Source of the DNA: CAZKNJ01 sp964554185
GTDB lineage: Bacteria > 4484-113
NCBI GenBank assembly: GCA_964554185.1
Contig: CAZKNJ010000050.1
Location: forward strand, 1-13,390
Reading direction: 5' to 3'
Length of the DNA: 13,390 nucleotides
In this document: one piece after another, positions 6,827-13,390 of the stretch
Numbering within the stretch: position 1 is the first letter of the stretch
How the letters are laid out: each line of letters starts with the position of its first letter
The notes under the pieces: model-generated
Seen by the model: only the letters and a program-made list of their open reading frames with translations
Database searches by the model: none
Told to the model about the DNA's origin: nothing
Program-made: the position numbers and the translations under genes

Positions 6827-7493
6827 AGCACTGGTTGAAGGCAGAAACCTCAGCCGCGTTTACCGCCTCGGGCGCGCCGCCATCGTCGCCCTGGAGGACG
6901 CCACGATGACCGTTAAGGCGGGCGACCGCATCGCGCTGGTCGGCCCGTCCGGCGGGGGGAAGTCTACGCTGCTGCAGATTATGGGCGGGTTGGACCTGCC
7001 CAGCAGCGGCGAAATCTCCTGGCCGGCGCTGGGCGGCCGCACGGCCTTGCGCCCGCGGAAGATAGGCTACGTCTTTCAGACTCAGAGCCTGCTTGCGCCG
7101 CTCAGCGTGGTGGAGAATGTGGAGCTGCCGCTGCTGCTGGTCAATGAAGATGAAAGAACGGCCAGGGCGCGCGCGCTGGAAGCGCTGGGAGAGCTTGATC
7201 TGGCGATGATTGCGGAGAAGCTGCCGGAGGAACTGTCCGGCGGCCAGGCGCAGCGCGTCGCGGTGGCACGCGCCTTCGTTGGCAAGCCCAAGCTCATTCT
7301 TGCCGATGAGCCCACTGGCCAGCTGGACCATCCAACGGCGCAGCACCTGTTTGACGTGTTGCTGGCCTCGCTGAACGGGAGCGGCACGGCGCTGGTGGTG
7401 GCGACGCACGACCTGGCGATTGCCGAACGCTTTCCCGTGCAGTGGCATCTGACCCACGGACGCCTGGAGGTGGAGCCGTGCGCCAGTTGCTGA
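6819..7493 (+). CDS. ABC transporter ATPase 2 (MacB/LolD-type)
   Basis: A 224-residue nucleotide-binding subunit of the same class as its upstream neighbour. Walker A is GPSGGGKST (42-50), the Q-loop YVFQTQSLL (84-92) has Gln87, the signature LSGGQAQR (139-146) is canonical, Walker B is LILADEPTG (159-167) and the H-loop is His197 (VVATHDL). After the last strand (HLTHGRLEVE) it ends in CASC, a tail with two cysteines. The ATG at 6819 lies inside the end of ATPase 1 (8-nt overlap) and the gene itself overlaps the permease by 16 nt, so translation is probably coupled. Both ATPases look catalytically complete. A heterodimer on the single large permease is the natural inference. Confidence 0.92.
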   Translation: MPEALVEGRNLSRVYRLGRAAIVALEDATMTVKAGDRIALVGPSGGGKSTLLQIMGGLDLPSSGEISWPALGGRTALRPRKIGYVFQTQSLLAPLSVVENVELPLLLVNEDERTARARALEALGELDLAMIAEKLPEELSGGQAQRVAVARAFVGKPKLILADEPTGQLDHPTAQHLFDVLLASLNGSGTALVVATHDLAIAERFPVQWHLTHGRLEVEPCASC

Positions 7494-10141
7494 TATGGGT
7501 GAAGGGGCTGCTCTTGCGCCGCTTTGGGCGGGTCGTGGGAGCAGCCATCGGCGTTGCGTTTACCACTGCCTTCATCGGCGCGCTGGGAGTCTTTCTCTCC
7601 GTCAGCAACGCGCAGATGACTCAGCGGGCAATTCACGATGTCCCGGTGGACTGGCAGGTGCAGCTGGCGCCGGGAGCGGATGTGAGCGCAGTTACGGCGA
7701 AAGTGCAGGAGACCGTGAAGCCAGAGGTGCTGGAACGGGTCATGTATGCCGAGGTTGACGGCTTCAGCGCGCAGACGGGCGGAACCGTGCAGACCACCGG
7801 CGCCGGCAAGGTGCTGGGCGTCAGCCCGGGCTACTTCACGGAGTTCCCCGCGGAACTGCGGCGGCTGATCGGCGCGACGGAGGGCGTGCTGATCGCGCAG
7901 CAGACCTCGGCCAATCTGCACGTGAGCGTGGGCGATACCGTGAGCATTCTGCGCGTGGCGCTGCCACCGGCGGAAGTGAAGGTTGACGGCGTGATTGACC
8001 TGCCGAATGCGGATTCGCTGTTTCAAGCGGTGGGTATCCCGGCCGGCGCCGCTCCCCAGGCTCCGCCGGATAACGTGTTGATCCTGCCGGATTCGATGTG
8101 GGACACGCTGTTCAAGCCGCAGCAGGAGGTCAGACCGGATTCCGTGCGCACCCAGCTTCACCTGCGCCTCGGGCAGGCGCTTCCCAGCAGCCCCGGCGCC
8201 GCCTACAAAGAAGTAACCGCCCAGGCGAACGGCCTGGAGGCCCGCATCGCCGGCGACGGTATCGTCGGCAATAACCTCGCGTCGCGCCTGCTGAGCGTGA
8301 ACGAAGACGCGCTATATGCCCGGGTGCTGTTCCTCTTTCTCGGCCTGCCGGGCGTGATACTGGTCATAAGCCTGACGCTGGCGGTGGCCGCTTCCGGCGG
8401 CGAGCGCCGGGCCTCCGACCAGGCGCTGCTGCGCACCCGTGGGGCGACCGTTGGCCAGATACTGCGCCTGGAGGCGGTCGAAGCGGTCATCACCGGGCTG
8501 GGCGGAGTGGTGCTCGGGCTGGCGCTCACTTACGCCAGCTCCGGCCTGCTGGGAATCACCGCGCGGGAGATGCGCGGGCGCGCCGCCGTTGGCTGGCTGA
8601 TATTCGCCGCGTGCATCGGCTTTGCGCTGGCGATGGGAGCGGTGCTGATTCCGGCGTGGTCACGGGCAAGGAACCTGACGGTCGCCACCGCGCGCGGGCT
8701 CATCCGCCCGGCCGGCAACCCGCTGTGGAAGGTGCTCTGGCTGGACCTGATAATCCTCGCCATCGGCGCGGTGGAGTACTGGCGCACCGCCAGCGCCGGT
8801 TACCAGGTCGTGCTGGCGCCGGAAGGAGTCGCCGCGAGCTCGGTGAATTACGAGGCGTTCATCGCGCCGGTGTGCTTGTGGGTCGGCGGCATCATGCTCA
8901 GCTTCCGCCTGCTTCATTACGCCCTGCGACACGGGCGGCGTTTGTTGGCCGGCATTCTCCGGCCGCTGGCGCATTCGCTGTCGGGATTGGTGGCGGCCGC
9001 GCTTACGCGCCAGTTCCGCCTGCTCACGCACGGCGCCGCGCTGGTCGCGCTGGCTATCTCGTTTTCCGTCTCCACCGCCATCTTTGATACGACCTTCAAC
9101 GCCCAGTCGCGGGTGGACGCGGCGCTGACCAACGGTGCGGATGTGACGGTCACCGGGCCGACCGCCTCGCCGCCGAGCGCCAAAATCGCCGAGCTTAAGG
9201 CGCTGCCCGGCGTGACTGGCGTGCAGCCGATGCAGCACCGCTTCGCCTACGTGGGCAACGACCTGCAGGACCTTTACGGCATAGACCCGGGGTACATTGG
9301 CGATGCGACCAGTATCTCCAACGCCTATTTCGGCAACCATGACGCCAGAGCGACGCTCGCGGAACTCGCTGCCACCAGCGACGGCGTGCTCGTTTCGGAG
9401 GAGACGGTGCAGGACTTCCAACTCAAGCCCGGCGACCAGCTGAACCTGCGCCTGCAGTTTGCGTCCGACCGTCAATACCATGTGGTTCCGTTCCACTTCA
9501 TCGGGGTGGTGCGGGAATTTCCCACCGCGCCGACGGATTCGTTCTTGGTGGCCAACGCGTCATACGTCGCACAGCAAACCGGCAGCGACGCGGCGGAGAC
9601 GGTGCTGCTGCGGGTCCAGGGCGATCCCGCTGCGGTGGCGGAGCGGGCCAAGGGCGTAGTGGGCGATATCCCCGGCGCCAAGGTGACCGATCTGGGGACA
9701 GTGCAGCGCGCCATAAGCTCCAGCCTCACCGCGGTGGACTTGCAGGGCCTTACGCGGCTGGAACTGGTGTTCGCCATGCTTATGGTTGCTGCCGCCACCG
9801 GGCTGGTACTGGGGCTGGGGCTGGCCGAGCGGCGGCGCATGTTCGCCATCCTCACCGCGCTGGGGGCGAAATCCGCGCAGTTGGGCGCCTTCCTGTGGGG
9901 TGAGGCGCTGTTGATACTGCTGGTGGGGCTTCTTCTCGGCGGCGCGCTCGGCGTGGCAGTAGCGCAGGTGCTGGTGAAGATGCTCACCGGGATCTTTGAC
10001 CCGCCGCCGGAGCGGCTGGCGGCGCCGGCCCTCTACCTGGTGCTGCTTGGCCTCGCGGCGGTCGTTTCCACCATCATTGCCGTGCTCTGCGCACGCGCGT
10101 ACTCCCGGCGCCAGGTTCTTGAATCCCTGCGCGGCCTCTAG
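7478..10141 (+). CDS. Double-FtsX ABC permease, 887 residues
   Basis: A large inner-membrane permease of the MacB/LolC/YbbP superfamily that contains both transporter halves in one chain. TM1 is at about 18-42, followed by an extracytoplasmic domain (about 43-278). A first FtsX domain has helices near 281-305, 333-358 and 370-394. Two central helices lie near 419-434 and 462-482. A second half has a helix near 515-537, a second extracytoplasmic domain (about 540-755) and a second FtsX domain (about 760-882) with three helices. This 10-helix layout matches YbbP-type permeases. The GTG at 7478-7480 is chosen because GGAGG (7466-7470) lies 7 nt upstream and the protein then begins just before TM1; an alternative GTG at 7442 has no such site. 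Substrate unknown; lipids or lipoproteins are typical for relatives. Confidence 0.9.
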   Translation: MRQLLIWVKGLLLRRFGRVVGAAIGVAFTTAFIGALGVFLSVSNAQMTQRAIHDVPVDWQVQLAPGADVSAVTAKVQETVKPEVLERVMYAEVDGFSAQTGGTVQTTGAGKVLGVSPGYFTEFPAELRRLIGATEGVLIAQQTSANLHVSVGDTVSILRVALPPAEVKVDGVIDLPNADSLFQAVGIPAGAAPQAPPDNVLILPDSMWDTLFKPQQEVRPDSVRTQLHLRLGQALPSSPGAAYKEVTAQANGLEARIAGDGIVGNNLASRLLSVNEDALYARVLFLFLGLPGVILVISLTLAVAASGGERRASDQALLRTRGATVGQILRLEAVEAVITGLGGVVLGLALTYASSGLLGITAREMRGRAAVGWLIFAACIGFALAMGAVLIPAWSRARNLTVATARGLIRPAGNPLWKVLWLDLIILAIGAVEYWRTASAGYQVVLAPEGVAASSVNYEAFIAPVCLWVGGIMLSFRLLHYALRHGRRLLAGILRPLAHSLSGLVAAALTRQFRLLTHGAALVALAISFSVSTAIFDTTFNAQSRVDAALTNGADVTVTGPTASPPSAKIAELKALPGVTGVQPMQHRFAYVGNDLQDLYGIDPGYIGDATSISNAYFGNHDARATLAELAATSDGVLVSEETVQDFQLKPGDQLNLRLQFASDRQYHVVPFHFIGVVREFPTAPTDSFLVANASYVAQQTGSDAAETVLLRVQGDPAAVAERAKGVVGDIPGAKVTDLGTVQRAISSSLTAVDLQGLTRLELVFAMLMVAAATGLVLGLGLAERRRMFAILTALGAKSAQLGAFLWGEALLILLVGLLLGGALGVAVAQVLVKMLTGIFDPPPERLAAPALYLVLLGLAAVVSTIIAVLCARAYSRRQVLESLRGL

Positions 10142-10279
10142 GGAAGCGCGCGGTATGCTGATCACCCTTCTGTCTGTCCAGCACCGGCGGCGAGCGTCTC
10201 CTGCCACCCAGTTGTCAAGTGGCGGCCAACTAGCGTTATCTCTTCACTATACGGATGTCAATTATTGTGCTATTAGGCA

Positions 10280-10285
10280 GATAAT
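10280..10285 (+). promoter_or_regulatory. Candidate -10 element for GIY-YIG-like gene
   Basis: GATAAT sits in the AT-rich part (about 10231-10290) of the 177-bp gap after the permease. Initiation would fall near 10292, giving a leader of about 27 nt that contains the GGGAG ribosome-binding site. I see no convincing -35 at the right distance, so it is tentative. The rest of the gap holds only weak short inverted repeats. Confidence 0.3.
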
Positions 10286-10318
10286 GATAAAGTGCCGCAT
10301 CTCATCCGGGAGTGGCAT

Positions 10319-10657
10319 ATGCAAGGTCCGTACCCGCTGCACGTGCCGGAGATTAACCGGCGCGCCGACAACCTCCGTCCGGGAGTGTACACTCTCGGCG
10401 TCTACGAGGGGGACGCCTTCCGCGTCAAGCGCGTTGGCCGGTTCTCGGCGAATATGACCGGGAATCTCTACCGCTGGCTGGGGCTTTACAGCCATTTCCA
10501 GTACAAGCTGCTGCCCGACTCCCGCGCCGCGTTCAGCGAGGAATGCCGCCTGTGGCACGCCAGCGGGGGCGATGAAGGCGCACTGGATAGCGCCGCGCAT
10601 CCCCAAAGTGCGCTGGGCCAGCAGCTGGAATGCCCGGTATGCGGGAGGCTGGCCTAG
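10319..10657 (+). CDS. Small GIY-YIG-like protein with C-terminal CPVC
   Basis: A 112-residue protein. PGVYTLGVYEGDAFRVKRVGRFS (21-43) fits the GIY...YIG signature strands of GIY-YIG nuclease-fold domains (GVY at 22-24, RVG at 38-40). Arg52 lies in the helix where the catalytic Arg is expected, and the acidic AFSEECRLWH (71-80) resembles the conserved Glu-containing segment. The tail has AHP (93-95) and CPVC (105-108), matching my recollection of a family of short uncharacterised GIY-YIG proteins with a terminal CPVCG. Cys76, His80, His94, Cys105 and Cys108 could bind zinc. The ATG at 10319 is chosen because GGGAG (10308-10312) lies 6 nt upstream; a GTG at 10292 is less likely. It converges on the PilZ gene and shares its stop region. 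Nuclease activity is not shown. Confidence 0.6.
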   Translation: MQGPYPLHVPEINRRADNLRPGVYTLGVYEGDAFRVKRVGRFSANMTGNLYRWLGLYSHFQYKLLPDSRAAFSEECRLWHASGGDEGALDSAAHPQSALGQQLECPVCGRLA

Positions 10658-11472
10658 CGGGCGAGGCCCTTGGACTTGCGCTCCTTTTCTTCGTAGGCGA
10701 GGATGAAGCTGATGAGCCGGTCCTGGTCGTGGATGGAGATCTCGGTGAACGCCAACCCCACGTGGAAGACGGGCTCGGCGGGCGTGCCACCCGACTGGCG
10801 CAGCCACACCACCCGCGCCGGCACGGTTACATCCAGCGAGACGTGCTTCTCTTTGTGCTCGTCGAGGAAGCCGGTCTCAATGAGCATGGTCAACTCGTCG
10901 CCCACCTTGAGCCAGCTCACGGTGGTCTCCACCTTCACGCCCGCGCCGCCGAGGTCCAGCAGCGTGCCTTCGCGCTCGCCCTCACGCACTTCCTCCGACA
11001 GAAAGAAGGCCTGGCCGCGCACCGCGACGCGGATGTAGCGCCGCGAGGTCATCGCCTCGCCGTTCATCGCGCGCTCCACCCGCAGCGACTGCTCGTGGTG
11101 GGAGGTCTCCAGCAGCCGGCCGCTGAACCCGAACAGCCCGTTGGGGTCAACCAGTAGCAGGTGCAGCTTCAGTTCCGGGCGCAGCCGGTGGGACAGCACC
11201 TGCGGCACCTCGCGCATCTGCATGGTGAAGTCCTGGTCACGCACCTGGGCGATCCGCGCGGTTACAAACGCCGGCAGCTTGCGCAGCTTGTGTTCCGGCT
11301 TATCGGGGAGGATGTGCCGCTCCAGCAGGTCGCTGGCGCTCATTTCGCGGGCGGATTCCGCGAGCTTGGGGCTGAGGCCAAGCTGGATATACAGCGAGTG
11401 GCAGTCCAGTTCTACCGCCTGTCCGGAGTAGAACAGGTGGACTATGTCCACCAACTGGTGTTGGCCTGGCAT
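10654..11472 (-). CDS. PilZ domain protein, YcgR-like
   Basis: A 272-residue protein with two parts. The N-terminal half (about 1-140) lacks membrane segments and ends LLVDPNGLFGFSGRLLETSHHEQSLRVE, reminiscent of the YcgR-type N-terminal domain. The C-terminal half is a PilZ domain with the c-di-GMP-binding RRYIR (RxxxR, 144-148) and DLGGAG (173-178), where the usual [D/N]xSxxG serine is glycine. The domain closes with VFHVGLAFTEIS (235-246), also typical. PilZ proteins sense cyclic di-GMP and control motility, adhesion or polysaccharide production; no effector genes are nearby. The ATG at 11470-11472 is chosen because a strong promoter just upstream would start transcription near 11479, excluding the longer frame that begins at 11541. 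No Shine-Dalgarno is visible. Ligand binding is likely but the Ser-to-Gly change leaves it open. Confidence 0.82.
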   Translation of the reverse strand: MPGQHQLVDIVHLFYSGQAVELDCHSLYIQLGLSPKLAESAREMSASDLLERHILPDKPEHKLRKLPAFVTARIAQVRDQDFTMQMREVPQVLSHRLRPELKLHLLLVDPNGLFGFSGRLLETSHHEQSLRVERAMNGEAMTSRRYIRVAVRGQAFFLSEEVREGEREGTLLDLGGAGVKVETTVSWLKVGDELTMLIETGFLDEHKEKHVSLDVTVPARVVWLRQSGGTPAEPVFHVGLAFTEISIHDQDRLISFILAYEEKERKSKGLAR

Positions 11473-11485
11473 AGGGGTGCTGCTG

Positions 11486-11514
11486 ATTATGCTAGACTTT
11501 ACGGCCGAATGCAA
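11486..11514 (-). promoter_or_regulatory. sigma70-type promoter of PilZ gene
   Basis: On the minus strand, TTGCAT (complement of 11509-11514) and CATAAT (complement of 11486-11491) are separated by exactly 17 bp. The -35 is identical to that of the tRNA-Pro promoter. Initiation is expected around 11479, about 7 nt before the PilZ ATG, leaving no room for a normal ribosome-binding site. The element lies within the gap shared with the divergent aminotransferase gene. Confidence 0.6.
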
Positions 11515-11540
11515 CAGACCTCGCGGCTGGACTTGCGCCA

Positions 11541-12785
11541 ATGGATGAATCCACGCTGATGGAACGCTACGGGAGATACCTCAACGCCGGCCTGAGCCAG
11601 GTGCTCTCGTTCATGGGGCTGGAGCACTCCGCCGTGCGGGCGGAAGGCTCGTTCGTTTACGACAGCACCGGGCGCAAGTTCATCGATTTCCTGGGCGGCT
11701 ACGGCGTGTTCAACTTCGGCCACCGACACCCGCGCATCGTCGCGGCCGTGCGCGAGCAGCTGGAGCGCATGCCGCTTTCCAGCAAGCTGCTGGTGGACGA
11801 GGCGGCGGTGCTGGCGGCGGAGAAGCTCGCGCGCATCACCCCCGGTAACATCAGCAAGTTTTTCTTCACCAATTCCGGCACCGAGTCGGTGGAGGGCGCC
11901 ATCAAGCTCGCGCGGATGCACACCGGCCGCACCGGGCTGGTCTTCGCCCACCAGAGCTTCCACGGCAAAACCCTCGGTTCGCTGTCCGCCAGCGGGCGGG
12001 AGAAACACCGCAAGCGCTTTGAGCCGCTGCTGGCCGAGTTCGTGGAAGTTCCCTTTGGCGATGCCGAGGCGGTGGAACGCGCGCTGACCGACCGCACCGC
12101 CGCCGTGCTGCTGGAGCCGGTGCAGGGCGAGGGCGGCATCAACCTGCCGCCGGACGGCTACCTCACGGAGGTGCGCCGCATCACCGAAGAACACGGCGTG
12201 CTGCTCATCCTGGACGAGATTCAGACCGGCATGGGGCGCACCGGCTACAACTTCGCCTGCGAACGCGAAGGCGTCGTGCCCGATATCATCGTGCTGGCGA
12301 AGGCGCTGGGCGGCGGCGTGATGCCCGTCGGCGCCATCGGCGGCACGCCCGAAGTCTGGCTGGAGTTTGAGCAGGAGCCGCTCATCCACAGTTCCACCTT
12401 CGGCGGCAACCCGCTCGCCTGCGCCGCCGCGTCCGCCGCCATTGACGTGCTGGTGGAAGAAGAGCTGGCGGAGCGGGCAGGCACCATCGGCGGCTGCTTC
12501 CTGGACCGGCTGGTCAATCTGGCGGCGAAGTACCCCACGCTGCTCATCGAAGCGCGCGGGCGCGGCCTGATGATCGGCCTGCAGTTCGCGTCCAGCGACA
12601 TCGCCGAGCTGGCCATAGCCGCCATCCTCAACAAGGATGTGCTCATCGCCTTCGCGCTGAACGCGCCGGAGGTGGTGCGGCTGGAGCCGCCGCTCAACAC
12701 CCCCGCCGACCTGTTTGACGAAGTGCTCACGCGGCTGGACGCCGCGCTGGGCGAAACCCGGGCGATGGTGGAACGCTACGCCTGA
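11541..12785 (+). CDS. Class III PLP aminotransferase, putrescine-type
   Basis: A 414-residue PLP-dependent fold-type I aminotransferase of class III. Key residues are visible: SGTESVEGAIKLAR (112-125, phosphate binding), SFHGKTLGSLSASG (139-152), LILDEIQTGMGRTG (222-235) with Asp225 contacting the pyridine nitrogen, the Schiff-base lysine Lys254 in LAKALGGGVMPVGAI, and HSSTFGGNPLACAAA (283-297). The combination KALGGGVMP with HSSTFGGNPLACAAA and RLEPPL resembles putrescine aminotransferase (PatA/YgjG) more than acetylornithine aminotransferase, but amine versus ornithine substrate cannot be settled by eye. The start is ATG at 11541; an in-frame ATG at 11559 (MERYGRYL) is also possible, and neither has a clear ribosome-binding site. 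A weak promoter (TTGGCC at 11461, GATTAT at 11485) may serve it. It is followed 18 nt later by the SRPBCC gene. Confidence 0.87.
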   Translation: MDESTLMERYGRYLNAGLSQVLSFMGLEHSAVRAEGSFVYDSTGRKFIDFLGGYGVFNFGHRHPRIVAAVREQLERMPLSSKLLVDEAAVLAAEKLARITPGNISKFFFTNSGTESVEGAIKLARMHTGRTGLVFAHQSFHGKTLGSLSASGREKHRKRFEPLLAEFVEVPFGDAEAVERALTDRTAAVLLEPVQGEGGINLPPDGYLTEVRRITEEHGVLLILDEIQTGMGRTGYNFACEREGVVPDIIVLAKALGGGVMPVGAIGGTPEVWLEFEQEPLIHSSTFGGNPLACAAASAAIDVLVEEELAERAGTIGGCFLDRLVNLAAKYPTLLIEARGRGLMIGLQFASSDIAELAIAAILNKDVLIAFALNAPEVVRLEPPLNTPADLFDEVLTRLDAALGETRAMVERYA

Positions 12786-12803
12786 CCCCGAGGGAGTGAA
12801 CCT

Positions 12804-13250
12804 ATGCCCCACGTGCGAAAAGAGATACTGGTCAACGCCGCGCCGGAAGCGGTATTTGACGCCGCGGCCGACATCGAGCGCTTCCCTGCCGCCATGCCCG
12901 ATCTCAAGTCGGTGGAGGTGCTGGAGCGCGAGGGCAACCGCTGCGTCTCCCGCTGGGTCAGCGTGGCCGATCTCGGCCCCATCCAGCGCGAAGTGTCCTG
13001 GACCGAGGAAGCGGTCTGGGACCGCGCGGGCCTGTCCTGCCGCTTCAGCCTGATCAAGGGCGACATGAAGTCCTACAGCGGCGGCTGGAGCTTCACCCCC
13101 GACGGCGCGGGCACGAAGGTCGTCCTGGAGTTTGACTACGAGATTGAGATACCGCTGCTGGGCGCGCTGGTGCACAAGATAATCCACCAGAAGATGGAGC
13201 AGAACTGCGACGGCCTCCTCGCCGCCCTCAAGCAACTGGCGGAAAGCTAG
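12804..13250 (+). CDS. SRPBCC (START-like) fold protein
   Basis: A 148-residue cytoplasmic protein with the SRPBCC/polyketide-cyclase pattern. It opens with a beta strand and KEILVNAAPEAVFDAAADIERFPAAMPDLKSVEVLE (6-41), the usual start for this fold. The middle has TEEAVWDRAGLSCRFSLIKGDMKSYSGGWSF, and a long C-terminal helix (about 119-147, LLGALVHKIIHQKMEQNCDGLLAALKQL) would close the cavity. Members bind lipids, polyketides, quinones or other hydrophobic ligands, or catalyse cyclisation; nothing visible picks one. AGGGAG (12791-12796) lies 7 nt before the ATG. It is probably co-transcribed with the aminotransferase, but a joint pathway is not evident. Confidence 0.82.
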   Translation: MPHVRKEILVNAAPEAVFDAAADIERFPAAMPDLKSVEVLEREGNRCVSRWVSVADLGPIQREVSWTEEAVWDRAGLSCRFSLIKGDMKSYSGGWSFTPDGAGTKVVLEFDYEIEIPLLGALVHKIIHQKMEQNCDGLLAALKQLAES

Positions 13251-13264
13251 CACGCCCCCAATGC

Positions 13265-13270
13265 TACAAT
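13265..13270 (+). promoter_or_regulatory. Candidate -10 element before the last gene
   Basis: TACAAT preceded by GC, the same eight bases (GCTACAAT) found upstream of the lpxK-like gene. Initiation would be expected near 13277, directly before the GTG at 13279, so the mRNA would be leaderless. No -35 match is seen; at 17 bp the sequence lies in the end of the SRPBCC gene. Transcription from the upstream operon is an alternative. Confidence 0.35.
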
Positions 13271-13278
13271 GAGGGCGG

Positions 13279-13390
13279 GTGCTCAGTGTTTCCATCCTTG
13301 CCGCCGCAGCCGGTGGCTGCGCGCATCTTCCCGCCGGCGTTGACCCCGCCAACCGGGCGGTCACGCTGGGCGCCGGCGCACTGCTGTCGC
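13279..13390 (+). CDS. Start of unidentified hydrophobic protein, partial
   Basis: An open frame beginning at GTG (13279-13281) runs off the window after 37 complete codons. The start (LSVSILAAAAGGCAHL) and later AVTLGAGALLS are hydrophobic stretches, consistent with a signal peptide or membrane protein; AGGC could be a lipobox but the context is incomplete. GAGGG (13271-13275) is only 3 nt from the GTG, too near for a standard ribosome-binding site. I do not recognise the family. The frame could be spurious, but it is the only sensible one here and continues the strand of the preceding genes. Confidence 0.45.
   Translation, partial: MLSVSILAAAAGGCAHLPAGVDPANRAVTLGAGALLS

Noticed and set aside
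7082..8161. A 359-residue minus-strand frame under ATPase 2 and the permease
   Set aside because: It is antisense to strong ABC motifs and has the composition of a shadow frame.
10210..10231. Inverted repeat AGTTG...CAACT in the gap after the permease, as terminator or operator
   Set aside because: The stem is 5 bp with a 12-nt loop and no T-run follows, which is within chance expectation.
11499..13364. A 621-residue open frame on the minus strand opposite the aminotransferase and SRPBCC genes
   Set aside because: Its sequence is low-complexity, rich in His, Arg, Gln and Ala, with no recognisable domain, while the plus strand has two clear families. GC-rich third positions produce such antisense frames.

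Overview
The window is GC-rich bacterial chromosome, densely packed with genes and strongly biased to G/C at third codon positions, which is why long spurious antisense frames are common. An LpxK-family kinase (lipid A pathway), two lipoprotein-type signals and a MacB/FtsX-type exporter point to a diderm (outer-membrane) bacterium. The sequence does not settle the phylum. A poorly cultured GC-rich diderm lineage such as Armatimonadota would fit, but that is inference. I see no phage, transposase, CRISPR or toxin-antitoxin genes.

Minus strand, 61-3848: a compact four-gene operon read right to left. It encodes a Nudix hydrolase, a secreted PQQ-type beta-propeller protein (GTG start 1 nt after the Nudix stop), a HAD pyrimidine-5'-nucleotidase-like hydrolase (GTGA overlap) and RecF (ATGA overlap). 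recF therefore closes an operon of unrelated genes instead of lying in a dnaA-dnaN-recF cluster. Just past the recF stop are three tandem heptamers and a perfect 20-bp palindrome.

Plus strand, 3963-5289: a divergent lpxK-like gene with altered family motifs and almost no leader, then a tRNA-Pro(GGG) gene with its own clear sigma70-type promoter.

Plus strand, 5498-10141: a four-gene export module of lipoprotein, two different ABC ATPases and one 887-residue double-FtsX permease. Short spacings and overlaps join the genes. This is the most coherent multi-gene system in the window.

10319-11472: a convergent pair sharing a CTAG stop. One is a short GIY-YIG-like protein with a C-terminal CPVC motif (plus), the other a PilZ/YcgR-like candidate c-di-GMP receptor (minus). 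The PilZ gene has a strong promoter that would give a nearly leaderless mRNA.

Plus strand, 11541-13390: a class III aminotransferase resembling putrescine aminotransferase, an SRPBCC-fold protein, and the first 37 codons of an unidentified hydrophobic protein cut by the window edge. No obviously new system is present. The points worth a second look are the dual-ATPase exporter, the divergent LpxK, the short-leader genes and the repeats beside recF.
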